NCBI RefSeq assembly: GCF_020283565.1
Contig: NC_060059.1
Coordinates: forward strand, 16,362,933 to 16,426,932
Direction: 5' to 3'
DNA from: Trifolium pratense
Taxonomy: Eukaryota > Streptophyta > Magnoliopsida > Fabales > Fabaceae
DNA: 64,000 nucleotides
Each line of letters starts with the position of its first letter. Position 1 is the first letter of the stretch. Both the position numbers and the translations under genes were made by a program. Below, piece after piece: positions 48,355 to 60,164 of the stretch. The notes under the pieces were generated by a model. It ran no database searches, had not been told where the DNA came from, and was given only the letters and a program-made list of their open reading frames with translations.

Positions 48355-51089
48355 TTAGCTATCAAAGAGAGATTTCCTCATCTCATCCACAATGGCACTA
48401 GGCTTGGCTTCCCTTAGCTTGAAAACATTTTCAATCACCGAGAGTTCTGTAGCTGTGGTGTCTGCACCACAAAACGCTGTCCAATCATTGACTGTCATTC
48501 CCGCAGCTATTACTTCGCTACCACGGTTGACTGTCCCGGCAACCAAAGGAACTTGAAGAAGTGTAGATAATTCATCCAAGTCTTCGACCGAAGTGTGAGG
48601 GTGGACCTGCATTCAGTGTATGATCAAAAGATATAGAACTTTTATTCAAATTGAAACATTCAAGAGGGCATGTTTTGCACTTACCAGACCACCTTTGTTG
48701 GAGAAAGCGCAGTAACTGCCAACAAGAATATTACCGGCAACTGTCTGCCTGAAAACTTCTACTCCAAGAACATCTGCAACTACCTCCTCAGTTTCCTGAA
48801 CCACACTTTCAAAGTAAATACTAGACCACACAAGAGAAGAACAATTCAAAAACACAAGAGAAGATAAATGCTTTTTAGCCTTGATGCAAGGCACTTAACA
48901 GAGAATCATCTTAAATGACACTTTAAGTTGCAAGTAAGAGTTTGGTTAACTTACAAAACTAGCATTATATACATTACCTATCTAAATCTAAATAATATAC
49001 AACCCTGAACCCAAATCCACATTTAAATAAAATTATTTCTAGAGTTCAAATGGTTTATGGAGTGATAAAATTTACCCCAACCTGCCATACTTGACAGCAA
49101 CTTTTTTAATGAAATTGTCGATTCTTTTCAAGAAACTATTTACATGAATTGTGATTATAACCAAAAATTTAAGTGAATAGGTTCAGAGGAACTAGAACTG
49201 GATATATGTTAGATTGTCCACTTCTTTATTCAGCATCCATGTTTATCTCTAAATCAATTTCCTAAATAAGTATAAGCCCATTAGGACACAGGAAAGCTGT
49301 GATCTATAAATTATAATAATACAATACCTTGTCGAGATCAGTGTGTGTGAGGGCCACATGGTCATTACATGCTATACAATTACCCAGAGCAGATAACTTT
49401 TCTTCAATGCGCTGAACACGAACTTGATCAGGTAAACTGTTTTTCAAATGTTGAAGTTCTTCAACAGTAGCCATGAAAGAAATAAAACCAAGTTCCACAA
49501 ATCAGTCCGGCATCAAAACTGGTGCTTAGTATTATGCCACCAACAACAATGAAACATTATGAGGAAAGAAATACTAATTAATCCTAGACTTCAGAGTCTT
49601 TTTGTACTAACGGGACAAATAAACAGATCAAACATCAGCACCCAGGGTGTTGACTGATAAAAGATCATAGGTGCTTTAATGAAATTGCAGGCTACCCTGT
49701 TTACGCTTTGAACTAATAAACTGCTATTATTATACATTAGCCACAGAAAAGGTTACCATTGTACAAAAGACCTGCAACGGGTTAAATCTTCCTTATACTC
49801 CTTATACTCTGCCATAGCAGGATCCTTGTCGCACTTACTTACTCATTAAGAAATTAATCATGGCTAACAGTAGTCAATATCATCATTCAAAAGCAAATCT
49901 ATGTTCTGAGAGTTCCTTTGAAGTTTGAATGAATGAATAGTTTTTAGTACAAAAATGAAAACTACAGATTTTAGGTACCAATGTAGCTCCCCAAATCTTC
50001 ACCGCTTAATATTACATTTCATATTGTAGGAGGGGAGGAGGTAAATGATGAAAAGGATCACATATGCTTTAAAAATAGCATTACAACAGAATCTTTTTAA
50101 CAAATTAAAAGTCTGATCATTTTGTTAAAAAAAACTGTGAAAACTGAAAACCAAACATTTATGAAGCCATGATATACCAAAATCAAAGACTAAAACATAA
50201 ACTTTTAATAACTTTCACCCCCATTACAAAACTTGAAGATGTATTTGATATGGCACATGAACGAGCAATCATTAACAAACAAAACCTCATAGTAACTGTT
50301 TCTTCCCCAAGTTTTTCCTTTACTAAAAAGGCACAAAAATATTATACATGAATGTTTCACTTCTTTCACCACTTACAATGCCAGAAAGTTGACAATACTA
50401 TTTAATACAACAACATGACTTAAAATAGCACTAAACAAATACTACAAATAATAACATAATAATAAGAATCACCTTGGTCTGTGGTGGTATGGGGCAAAAG
50501 AAGCCCGTTCTTGTTTCCTACAAACCAATACAGTAAGTAAATTAGGTAACAGTTTTGAATCTAATAAATCATAAAACAATAAACATAAGAAATGATGTAA
50601 TCATCATTTTATTGTGTAGAGGAAGAAAATTTGTCAATGATTCAGACACTATCCAAGAAACGAAGAAAAAGAACTTTACCAATACAAAGACGACCAACAA
50701 TACGAGTGCCACCAATGGAGGTTCTAATGACAGGGATAACATCTGATAACTCAGCCTCAAATGCACTGATATCAAACAACACAATAATTTATTCATCAAT
50801 ATAACATGTATTGCAAATTCAAATCCATTTGAAACCAAACCAAGAATAAATAACTTAAATGTATTTTCACTAATCTAAAGCGAATGAATACCTGTAGAAA
50901 TTTTCAGAACCACCAATTGCAACCAAACAATAAGCATTGGTAAGTTTTGAGAAGACTCCAACTTCACAAGAATTCTCAAACTTGAGTCCTGCAACAACAA
51001 AAAAACCATTAAAACAAAATAACAATCTCTTCCAGAAAAGAAGATCATATAGCAATATACTAAGAGTAAGCAAACTTACTAGTAGCCAT
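48355..51089 (-). CDS. EIF6: Eukaryotic translation initiation factor 6 (eIF6), copy A
   Basis: Seven coding exons (minus): 51089-51080, 50988-50892, 50765-50680, 50517-50473, 49458-49328, 48795-48685, 48606-48355; total 732 nt, 243 aa. The protein starts [20 protein letters not shown] and contains [64 protein letters not shown] and [20 protein letters not shown]. It matches plant eIF6 end to end (Arabidopsis about 245 aa). eIF6 binds the 60S ribosomal subunit, helps its biogenesis and prevents premature joining to 40S. The first coding exon holds only ten coding bases; this is supported by conserved structure in copy B. A 5'-UTR intron is present. All sites are GT-AG. Confidence 0.95.
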
Positions 51090-51600
51090 GTTGAATCCAA
51101 TAAAGCAACAACTTAATATCTGCAATTATTAACAAGTTTGATGAATTAGTAGTTGGCAATGGCATGAATGACAAAGAAAGCAATGATACATACAAAAACA
51201 CAAATAAAGTAGCACTTAAGCTAAACGTTGATAATATTGATTGATAATACTTAATGCAAGAATTGAACCCGAACCAGATCGGTTCAGTGTATCGAATAAT
51301 GGTGGTGGAAAAAGTAATAAAAGAAAGCAATTCTTGAAAAGGTTGATTTGTTAATATTACTACTAATAGTACCTATTAAAGTGAAAAGCAACAGACATAG
51401 AGATAAAATGATTGATTGAGAAGGGTTGAAAGAAGAGAAAAGGGGGTGTGTCGATTACCAGGAAGGAAGAAGATGAAGCGGTGAATGGAAATGGAATGAA
51501 TGGAGGGACGCAACGATCACTACTTAACGATACCCAGATTCTTCATTTTCACTAATTTCATTTCGGTACAATTATTTCTTTTTATTTTTCTATTTATTTA
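51090..51600 (-). promoter_or_regulatory. 5' UTR with intron and promoter region of eIF6 copy A
   Basis: UTR continues from the ATG to 51119, where an acceptor (GCAG, minus strand) begins a UTR intron running to 51458. A donor (CTG then GTAATC) defines an upstream UTR exon starting at 51459 and extending to about 51520. Copy B has the same arrangement. Confidence 0.65.
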
Positions 51601-51967
51601 TTTATTTAGATAATTATAATTACCAAACCATAATTGTTCACTTTCACACCTCCCTCTTTACTTTCAAGACAAGACTGACGCAAAATATGAAAGAAAACAA
51701 AATTAAAACAACAGGTAAAATTAGAAATAACTTAACACACGAGATATTTTTAGATAGTCATGTGACCAAAAAAATTTATTTGATCACATTCATAAAAAAT
51801 ATTACATTATTTAATAATTTTAAAAAATAAACATTATGTATTTAATTATTATTTTTAATTATTTTACTTTTTGTGAGTGTGATCAAATGTAATTTCTTTG
51901 ATCGCGTATTCGCGTGACTATCTAAGAATATCTCTTAACACTATCATTCTCATTACGCGGCATTTCT

Positions 51968-52503
51968 AACTTTAAGAGGATGTGGTTATTTGGACTATAT
52001 TTTAACTTGTTACTTATTGACCACTTTATAAGAAATGAGATGATGCAAGCGACAAACCTGTCAGATAAGTTCTGATATCCTCCGAAAAGAGTAAATAATT
52101 TGGAATCTACCAAACCTGTGAAAAATCTCTATATAATTCTATTGAATGAAAATGTTGTTTTCAAGGCTACAATAGTTTAGTTTAAATAGTAGGGAAAAAT
52201 AAAAATAACAAATTTAGCTAAAAGATCGTAAAAGAAAATAACAAACCAAACTAAATAAAATAACAAATATAACTAAAAGATAGTAAAGGAAAATAATAAA
52301 TCTAGCTAAATAAAAATAACAAATCTAGCTAAAATATACTAAAATTAAATCTAGCTAAAATAATAAAATACTAAAAAAACCCTTCTACATTGAGATTATG
52401 AAGATCATAGACCATGTTTTAAGAGGATGAGGTTATTTGGACTATATTTTAACTTCTTACCTATTGGCCACTTTATAAGAAAGGAGATTACAAAGATCAT
52501 AGA
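51968..52503 (+). repeat. 75-bp direct repeat and short A-rich tandem repeats between the eIF6 genes
   Basis: AAGAGGATG(T/A)GGTTATTTGG, then ACTATATTTTAACTT and CCACTTTATAAGAAA, occurs at about 51975-52045 and 52420-52490. Between them (about 52195-52375) lie repeated AAATCTAGCTAAA/AACAAATATAACTAAAAGAT units. No gene is visible in 51640-53180. Confidence 0.65.
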
Positions 52504-53370
52504 CCGTGTTTTAATCGAAGTCTCTACAAATGATCAATAATCCAAGTTAAGACTAATAATGGTAATACGATAAATATCATCAATACTATGTTATTTTTTC
52601 TTAATTCCTCATAGTTGATAATATGGATAAGAAACGAAACAATGACATGTAGAGTAATGAATAAAAGAAAGTATTTATCCATTTTGAAAATGTGGATAAA
52701 TTTTGAGAATGATGTGAAAATTATGAATGAAGATGAAGTATTTATAGAGTGAATTTTGTAAAGTGTCCATCACTATTATCATCGTTAGGGGGTTATTGTT
52801 GTTATCGTTGGAGATAAGAAAGTAATTTTAATTTTACCGTTGAGGGGTATTTTCCCCTTCCAACTGTTGGATTGATCGAACCATGGAAAATAGAACAAGA
52901 GAGAGAAATGACATGAGACAGTAAAGCAATTACTTCACCATATATACTGTTATGTTTTGAATGACCCCTCAACCTTGAAAAAACTTATGAACTTATTCAT
53001 CCTTCTGGCTATTTCAAAAGACCACCAGCTACCTTAGTGCTTTTGCCACTTAATCCACTTTCTTTTTCGTTGTTGTTTGTTATTAAGCAAACTGATTTTA
53101 TATGATTTAAAGATGAATACCAGAAGTATTCTAGAAACAGTGCAATAGTTCAAACTTCAAAGTAAGAGACCATATTTAAATTGATATAAAAGATGACATA
53201 CAATTAGTGAAAACCACAAATCTTGATTGAACTATGATATTATACTATTATATTTGAAAAACAGCAACTGTTTACCAGGAAAGAAAAGAAACTCTTATCA
53301 AAGTAAAAAAAATGAACTTCACAAGCAGTACAACTTGGTATGAAAAGTGAATGCTTTTAGATAAACTCGG

Positions 53371-56300
53371 TTATTTATAGCTATCAAGGAGAGATTTCCT
53401 CATCCCATCGAAACCATCACCAGGCCGTGTGTCTCCCCTCAGCATGAAAACATTGTCAATCACAGAGAGCTCTGTTGCTGTGGTGTCTGAGCCACAGAAT
53501 GCTGTCCAATCATTTACTACCATGCCAGCAGCTATTGCTTCACTACCACGATTGACAGTCCCAGCAACCAAAGGAACTTGAAGAAGTGTAGAAAGTTCAT
53601 CCAAGTCTTCAATGGAAGTATGAGGATGGACCTGCATTCAGTCAGTGTATATGATCAAAATATAGTACAACGTTTATTCGAATTGAAACATTCAGAAGGA
53701 CATGTCTTGCTCTTACCAAACCACCTCTGTTGGACAGAGCACAGTAACTTCCTGAAAGAACATTTCCAGCAACTGTCTGCCTGAAAACTTCAACTCCAAG
53801 AACATCTGCAAGCAACTCCTCAGTTTCCTGCACAAAAATTTCACAATAAATACTAGACCAAGAGAAGAACAATTCTTACTTATAAGACAGTGTGCTAACA
53901 ATAACACTCTTATATGAGGCATAAACTCTAATTTTATCAAAACAAGAGAATAGATTTGGTGGACCAATCATGAGCCTTGATGCAAAACCCTTGATTACAA
54001 AGAAATCATCTTACATAACACTGTATGTTGAAAGTAAGAATTTGGCTAATTTACAAAACCAGCACTAGATGCTATGTCTATGTATATAATCTTCAAATTT
54101 TCTTTATCATTTATAAGTTATAACTCAAAATAACAGGGGAAAAAGGTTTAATTTAAAGGGCTATTCAATTAAGTTTCCTTTTATTTCCGTTAAAGCAGAA
54201 GTACTTGGATTATATAGAAAATACACAACCGCGAACCCAAATTCACATTCATATAAAATTAACTTTTACTGTCAACTGTTAGGAACCCAAATTTCAGAGA
54301 AATGGAAAAATATTATTAATGATTAAAAGGAAAATATTACAGAGATAGAATCCCTATAATCCAAGAGCTAAGCTCCTCAGAGAAGCGATAATTTTCTCTC
54401 TGCCAAAACCTTTCGGTTCCTAAACTGAAAAGATACCGAAATGCCCCTCTCTTTCCCTCTCACACACCGTATATACTCCCTCTCACGTGTATTTTCTCTT
54501 ACACTCTCTAACTACACCTTATATACTCCCTCTCACGGGTATTTTCTCTTACACTCTCTAACTAACCTGCCAGCTCATCCCTTCCCTCTCCAATTGGGCT
54601 TTTATGATCACAGATCGTATCATCTACAGTCTACAGGTCATACAGGTTAATGTGGTCAAGTAACCTAGTCTTGCCAATTGCCATACATCACAACAAACTT
54701 CTTAAAGAAAAATTTGTCTATTATTTTTAAGAAACTATTTTCATGATCATAACCTAAAAATTTAAGTGAACGGATTTAGAGTGATAGAAACAGGGATAAG
54801 AGATGGGCCTTGATACTATGAGCTTTGACACTAGGCCCAAACCAAGAGAAGGGCATAGAGAATGATGACGTGGCCAAGTGAGGCATGGTGTGCATGGGAT
54901 TATAGCTATATAAGTGGTGTCAGTGATAGAGAATAATCATCTTGGAATTCTGTTATTTGTATGGGATCACTTGTTAGTGATTTGGGGCACTTAGTGCTTT
55001 GGGGCTAGTAGAATCTCTCTACTAGTTTGTTACTTTCTTACCTTTATTTTGTTATTTTCTACCTTGTAGTTGAAACTCCATTAATATCAATTGCAAGCTT
55101 TTCTTCCATTCTACTTCATTATTACTGTTTCATTCTTTTCCATAATTCACAAACCCATCAATTGGTCCGACCTGCCGGATCCATACCACCCATACCCGAT
55201 TCACCATAGGTGCGACAAACACGATGGGAGATAGCATTAAGTTGTTGGTAGAGAAGTTGATAGAAGGGAATGCAAAGATGTTATTGCTATCAAAACAAAT
55301 GTATCAACAGACTCTCGGGTTGAAGGAAGAGATCGGAAGGATGAGAGAAGAGATTCAAAAGGTGAAAGAGATAGAATCTGAATCACTGCAGAATTTAAAC
55401 GATTCAGAGCAATCATCGGAGCCGTCAAATCGGAAATTTCAGAGCCACAAAGAATCGATGGATGGGCTCGATGCAGCAATTGAGAAGAAAGAATCAGATA
55501 ACAGAGAGGTGAGTGTTAAGGTAAATCAAGTGGTGGTGATCGATTCACCGCTATTGCCGGAACCACCAGATGTGGAGATTAATACGCATCACGTTGAGAT
55601 TAAGTCGTCGGGCTTTGATCAACATGCGAAAGTTAGTTCACGGCGAGAACCGCCGGCTAAACCGCCAGATCGAAGCTTAGCTTTGGATATGGGTGGATAT
55701 GCGAGAACGGATGCAGAGCGAAGGAGGATACAAACAAATTTGCTCAGGCCACTGCCTTCACCAGAACCACCAGACACCGATCGATTGACGACGGCGCTAC
55801 TACGGCAAACGTCGCTGCACAAGACGTCGTATCTAAACGGAGGAGTATATGAGTATTTGTGTGTCATTGCTTTGGATGGAGAGAAGGATCCGGAGGAAAT
55901 AAGGGTAAAACTGGCATTTGATGATAAAGTAAGATTAAAATTGACAACTAATGAGTTGGGTATCATTGTAAACTTAAAAATGGGCCAGATAGACAAATAT
56001 CTGCCCTCCATTCTGCACAATCACAAATTGTCACATGTGTCTTCATCAGAGCAGCACACATCTACTCTTCTCTCATATGAGTCATCCAAGGCACCTGGTA
56101 TGTATTCCACTCACACAATGCAATGTGAGTTGTTTATAATGAGATTTATAAAATGGGCTGTAGTAGGAACACTGAAACTGGCCCAATTTAATTGCCCAAT
56201 GATTCAGAAGAAAATGGTTATAGATGACCCAACACGAGATTTATTTGGTATTGAAGTTCTGACTACTAAAGATTTTCTGGTGGGTGAAGGATTGTTACCA

Positions 56301-59300
56301 ATAACGTGGAACTCCTTTATCAGTGAGTATGTGCAACAAGAGAGGTACGTGGAAGTTTTTAAGTACTTCAAAAAGATACAATGTGCTGATTCACATATGT
56401 TGTTAAGTGGAAATGAGACACATGAATATGTTAGGTGGATTTGTGTTATTAGAGATGGAACTACCATCATCACAGCTGGTGGTGATCTCATGAATTTGAA
56501 GCTGAGAGAAGCTTTTTCTGGGCGTGTTTTTTGGTTTATGATGCTTCTCCAGTGCCTGATTGGTATGTACTGCAACTGTGATTCTCTAATTGGTGTGAGA
56601 AAATTGTTTGAATGGTTAAATGTGATAGGAACTATATCATGGAATTCTTTGATTTCCAACAACTATGTAGGATGTGAGAATGTTTTTATAGTTTTGAAAC
56701 AAATCTCAGCTCATAAGTTTTTTGAGTTAAGCTCACATACTGATTCAAGGGTACCCTTAAATTGTTGTGGAAAATCTTATGTTCCACCAACCAATCTGAG
56801 TATTGGTTTAGAGACTATCTCTTATTCACTTGAGTTGATAAATAAAGTTATGATAAATTGTATTAAGCAAATTATCAAACTGACAAGTTTGAACAGGCTA
56901 TTGAGAATTGAAGAGAATGCAGCATTGACTATATGGGATGATACAAATGAGTTTGATTGTCTCTTAGCTAAAGATGTGACTGATGACATATATTTCCCTC
57001 TGCTTATAATAGAAACTAACTGCAACATGGCTCCTTATGATGTTTATCGGTGGAGTGAAAAGGAAGAGATAAATCAGGGGGTACTCTGTACTTTATATGC
57101 ACATGGTCTTTGGTATGTTGTTTGGCCTTCAAAGCACACTGTGGAAGGATTGAATAAGCAATGGGGTGTCAATGTTTGCTTTGAGGAGTTGTTAGATTTA
57201 ACCATTGTGAAAATTATGTCATTGTCTTCATCATTGGGGATCATACAATGGGATCCAAGGAAGCCCAATATTCCTATGCTAGTTAGTACTCATGAATGTG
57301 GCTGGAAAAGTTTTCCATCATTATACAGTTTGCAGATTTTTTTTTATGATAGAGGGAAGCTAAAGATGTGACTGATGACATATATTTCCCTCTGCTTATA
57401 ATAGAAACTAACTGCAACATGGCTCCTTATGATGTTTATCGGTGGAGTGAAAAGGAAGAGATAAATCAGGGGGTACTCTGTACTTTATATGCACATGGTC
57501 TTTGGTATGTTGTTTGGCCTTCAAAGCACACTGTGGAAGGATTGAATAAGCAATGGGGTGTCAATGTTTGCTTTGAGGAGTTGTTAGATTTAACCATTGT
57601 GAAAATTATGTCATTGTCTTCATCATTGGGGATCATACAATGGGATCCAAGGAAGCCCAATATTCCTATGCTAGTTAGTACTCATGAATGTGGCTGGAAA
57701 AGTTTTCCATCATTATACAGTTTGCAGATTTTTTTTTATGATAGAGGGAAGCTTTGTGAAATTCTATTTGATGCTAGAAACCACAAGTTGTTAGAAACCA
57801 CAATTTGTGTTCTTTCAAGCTATAATTTGCTTAATTTAGTATATGACAGAGGGGAGATTATGCTCAAAAGCATTTGGGTGGTGGTGCTTATGTTGGTATA
57901 TGATAGAGGGAAGTTTTGCCACTTAAGCATTTGGGTGCAAATGATGTCCGACCTCAGTAGCTTCAATGGTTTGATTCTTATGTGTTTCTCAAGTGTATTG
58001 AAGGGCCTCCTAGCAGCAAGAAGAGTAATAGAAACCTCTCTCAACCTTGAGGACAAGGTTGTTTCTAAGGAGGTGGGAATTGATAGAAACAGGGATAAGA
58101 GATGGGCCTTGATACTATGAGCTTTGACACTAGGCCCAAACCAAGAGAAGGGCATAGAGAATGATGACGTGGCCAAGTGAGGCATGGTGTGCATGGGATT
58201 ATAGCTATATAAGTGGTGTCAGTGATAGAGAATAATCATCTTGGAATTCTGTTATTTGTATGGGATCACTTGTTAGTGATTTGGGGCACTTAGTGCTTTG
58301 GGGCTAGTAGAATCTCTCTACTAGTTTGTTACTTTCTTACCTTTATTTTGTTATTTTCTACCTTGTAGTTGAAACTCCATTAATATCAATTGCAAGCTTT
58401 TCTTCCATTCTACTTCATTATTACTGTTTCATTCTTTTCCATAATTCACAAACCCATCATAGAGTGACAAGTACTGGGTATGTAATTGTTTTTCAAATTC
58501 TTTATTCAGCATCAATGTATGTTTATTTAACATGAAAATACTAGTCTATCTTCAAGTTAATTTCCAATCTGACATAAGTATGAGAGATTATCACAGAAAA
58601 GGCTATAATCATATACCTTGTCGAGATCAGTGTGTGCAAGGGCCACATGGTCGTTACATGCTATACAATTTCCAAGAGCAGACAATTTTTCTTCTATACG
58701 CTGAACAACAACTTGATCAGGTAGACTGTTTCTCAGATGTTGAAGTTCTTCAAAAATAACCATGACAAAAAGATCAAGTTCCATTCGTTAGTACAATATC
58801 AGAACTAGTGCTGAGTTTTATGTCACCAGCAAAGATGAAACAATAGATATGCCATAAAAGGAGGAGGGTATACTAATTAATCTAACACAGCCTATACTTT
58901 AAGAGTAACTCTAATAAAGGACACAAAAAACTGATCCAATGTCAGCAAAAATTTCAAAACAGTGAAAGGCAAACAAAGTTTTCAGTTTTCACAACCTACA
59001 AGGTCAGACATACCAAAATAAAAGAGCTTAACTTATCTAGGTTAGTTGATAAATAAGCATGTCATGCTAGGATTTATCCATGCCAATACTAGGGCTAAAT
59101 GAAAAAACGACTGGAACGACAAAACTTGAGAAACCATCATTGCTAAATTTGCTCATGTGATTGATAAGACTAAAACACCAACTTTTAATCACTCTCACTA
59201 CCATTACAGAACTCGAAAACATTGAATATGGCAGATCAACCACCAAGCATAAAACAAACAGAACCTCATAATAACCAGTTTTTTCAGGTTTTTCTTTGTT

Positions 59301-60164
59301 AATTATAAAAACATACAAATACACAGATGTTTCACCATTGACAATGCCAGAAGGTTGAGGTTATATTAGTTTGACAATGCTATTTAATACAACAGTTTGA
59401 GCATTTTGGTGAGCAATAATAATAAGGCGAGCATTTTCTTCGTTTTTTAAGGCGGGAGTGAGAACATAGATGTTTTGACAGGAAATAATGCATGGCATCG
59501 AATTGAAAGAGCACCAAACAATACTACAAATAAAAACAAACTACATAATAACATAGTAATAGGAATCACCTTGGTCTGTGGTGGTATGTGGCAATAAAAG
59601 TCCGTTCTTGTTTCCTGCAAACGCATAGTATAAGAAAGGTGCGTAAATCAGGTGATAGTTCTAAATGTAATAAATGATAAATCAATAAATAAATAAATAA
59701 ATAAATAACTGATTTAGCAATCTTCTGGTGATAATTAAAATTCAAAAAACCAAGGAAAACACTTTACCAACAGAAAGAAAACCAACAAGACGAGTGCCGC
59801 CAATGGAGGTTTTGACCACAGGGATAACATCTGCTAACTCAGCCTCAAATGCACTATATTAAACAACACATTAAGTTATTCATCAATATAACATGTATTA
59901 CAAATTCAAATCCATTTGAAACCAAGAATAAGAGAATGAAAACCTGTAGAAGTTTTCAGAACCTCCAATAGCAGTCAAACAATAGGCATTGGTAAGTTTT
60001 GAGAAGGCTCCAATTTCACAAGAATTTTCAAACTGAAGTCCTGCACAAAACCAATTTCATGGATAAATTCCTTAGAGAATATAGAAATGCAGACTAAACA
60101 CCCAATAACATGGAGAATGCAGACATGGAAAAATGTAAATGTCAATTCACTTACTAGTTGCCAT
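53371..60164 (-). CDS. EIF6: Eukaryotic translation initiation factor 6 (eIF6), copy B
   Basis: Seven coding exons (minus): 60164-60155, 60040-59944, 59853-59768, 59614-59570, 58747-58617, 53827-53717, 53631-53371; total 741 nt, 246 aa. Six exons have exactly the lengths of copy A; the last is 261 rather than 252 nt. Substitutions include ...[19 protein letters not shown]. The C-terminus after the conserved ATELSVI is unusual ([20 protein letters not shown]), whereas copy A keeps the typical [18 protein letters not shown]. No stop or frameshift was seen, so the gene can still encode protein. The intron between exons 5 and 6 is 4789 bp versus 532 in copy A because a 3.7-kb LTR element (and an older LTR-like piece) sits there in antisense orientation, which could disturb splicing. 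Confidence 0.93.
54278..54655. repeat. Possible solo-LTR-like piece with a 50-bp tandem duplication
   Basis: Sequence starting TGTTAGGAACCCAAATTTC and ending near CTACAGGTCATACAGG has no counterpart in the copy A intron. Within it a unit TATATACTCCCTCTCACG, then GTATTTTCTCTTACACTC and TCTAACTA, is present twice in tandem (about 54470-54565). Class and ends are uncertain. Confidence 0.4.
54782..55160 (+). repeat. 5' LTR
   Basis: 379 bp. A TATA box (TATATAAG, about 54907-54914) can act as the LTR promoter, and a T-rich 3' half follows. Matches the 3' LTR over its full length. Confidence 0.93.
55161..55185 (+). promoter_or_regulatory. Primer-binding site candidate
   Basis: TGGTCCGACCTGCCGG starts three bases after the 5' LTR. 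TGG at the start would pair with the CCA end of a tRNA. I do not assign the tRNA. Confidence 0.6.
55224..57371 (+). CDS. Single long ORF of the LTR element (715 aa), chimeric
   Basis: The ORF starts [20 protein letters not shown]. Residues about 1-60 form a coiled-coil-like, Lys/Glu-rich region such as precedes gag domains. About 100-200 is proline-rich ([28 protein letters not shown]). From about residue 350 there are PPR-like stretches: [20 protein letters not shown] with KYFKKIQ, and [20 protein letters not shown]. These suggest fragments of a host PPR gene copied into the element. No zinc knuckle or enzyme motif was seen. The last ~130 residues encode the first copy of a tandem duplication, after which the frame is lost. 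Function unknown. Confidence 0.7.
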   Translation: MGDSIKLLVEKLIEGNAKMLLLSKQMYQQTLGLKEEIGRMREEIQKVKEIESESLQNLNDSEQSSEPSNRKFQSHKESMDGLDAAIEKKESDNREVSVKVNQVVVIDSPLLPEPPDVEINTHHVEIKSSGFDQHAKVSSRREPPAKPPDRSLALDMGGYARTDAERRRIQTNLLRPLPSPEPPDTDRLTTALLRQTSLHKTSYLNGGVYEYLCVIALDGEKDPEEIRVKLAFDDKVRLKLTTNELGIIVNLKMGQIDKYLPSILHNHKLSHVSSSEQHTSTLLSYESSKAPGMYSTHTMQCELFIMRFIKWAVVGTLKLAQFNCPMIQKKMVIDDPTRDLFGIEVLTTKDFLVGEGLLPITWNSFISEYVQQERYVEVFKYFKKIQCADSHMLLSGNETHEYVRWICVIRDGTTIITAGGDLMNLKLREAFSGRVFWFMMLLQCLIGMYCNCDSLIGVRKLFEWLNVIGTISWNSLISNNYVGCENVFIVLKQISAHKFFELSSHTDSRVPLNCCGKSYVPPTNLSIGLETISYSLELINKVMINCIKQIIKLTSLNRLLRIEENAALTIWDDTNEFDCLLAKDVTDDIYFPLLIIETNCNMAPYDVYRWSEKEEINQGVLCTLYAHGLWYVVWPSKHTVEGLNKQWGVNVCFEELLDLTIVKIMSLSSSLGIIQWDPRKPNIPMLVSTHECGWKSFPSLYSLQIFFYDRGKLKM
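56969..57752 (+). repeat. 392-bp perfect-looking tandem duplication inside the LTR element ORF
   Basis: The unit beginning TAAAGATGTGACTGATGAC and ending GATAGAGGGAAGC occurs at 56969-57360 and 57361-57752 with no difference seen. Because 392 is not a multiple of three, the second copy is in another frame and the long ORF ends at the junction (57369-57371). Confidence 0.93.
57368..58120 (+). pseudogene. Frame-shifted distal part of the LTR element ORF
   Basis: This frame repeats the duplicated residues ([15 protein letters not shown]... to FFYDRGKL) and continues with [10 protein letters not shown], two more YDRG repeats ([17 protein letters not shown]) and [15 protein letters not shown]. 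It stops 40 bases into the 3' LTR. It has no start context of its own; it is the tail of the upstream ORF separated by the duplication. Confidence 0.7.
58081..58459 (+). repeat. 3' LTR
   Basis: 379 bp, same sequence as 54782-55160 by eye. Directly preceded by a purine tract. Confidence 0.93.

Larger units (their letters stand above)
54782..58459 (+). mobile_element. Young non-autonomous LTR retrotransposon in an eIF6 intron
   Basis: Two 379-bp LTRs (54782-55160 and 58081-58459) start TGATAGAAACAGGG and end ACAAACCCATCA. I find no difference between them by eye. The 5-bp duplication TAGAG flanks the element (54777-54781, 58460-58464). A primer-binding-site candidate (TGGTCCGACCTGCCGG) lies just inside the 5' LTR, and a purine-rich tract (AAGGAGGTGGGAA) precedes the 3' LTR. 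The 2.9-kb interior has one long ORF but no protease, integrase, RT or RNase H motif, so mobility must depend on another element's enzymes. It is antisense to the eIF6 gene. Confidence 0.93.

Noticed and set aside
55224..57371. The 715-residue ORF as an ordinary host gene
   Set aside because: It sits exactly between identical LTRs with primer-binding and purine-tract signals, so it belongs to the retroelement.
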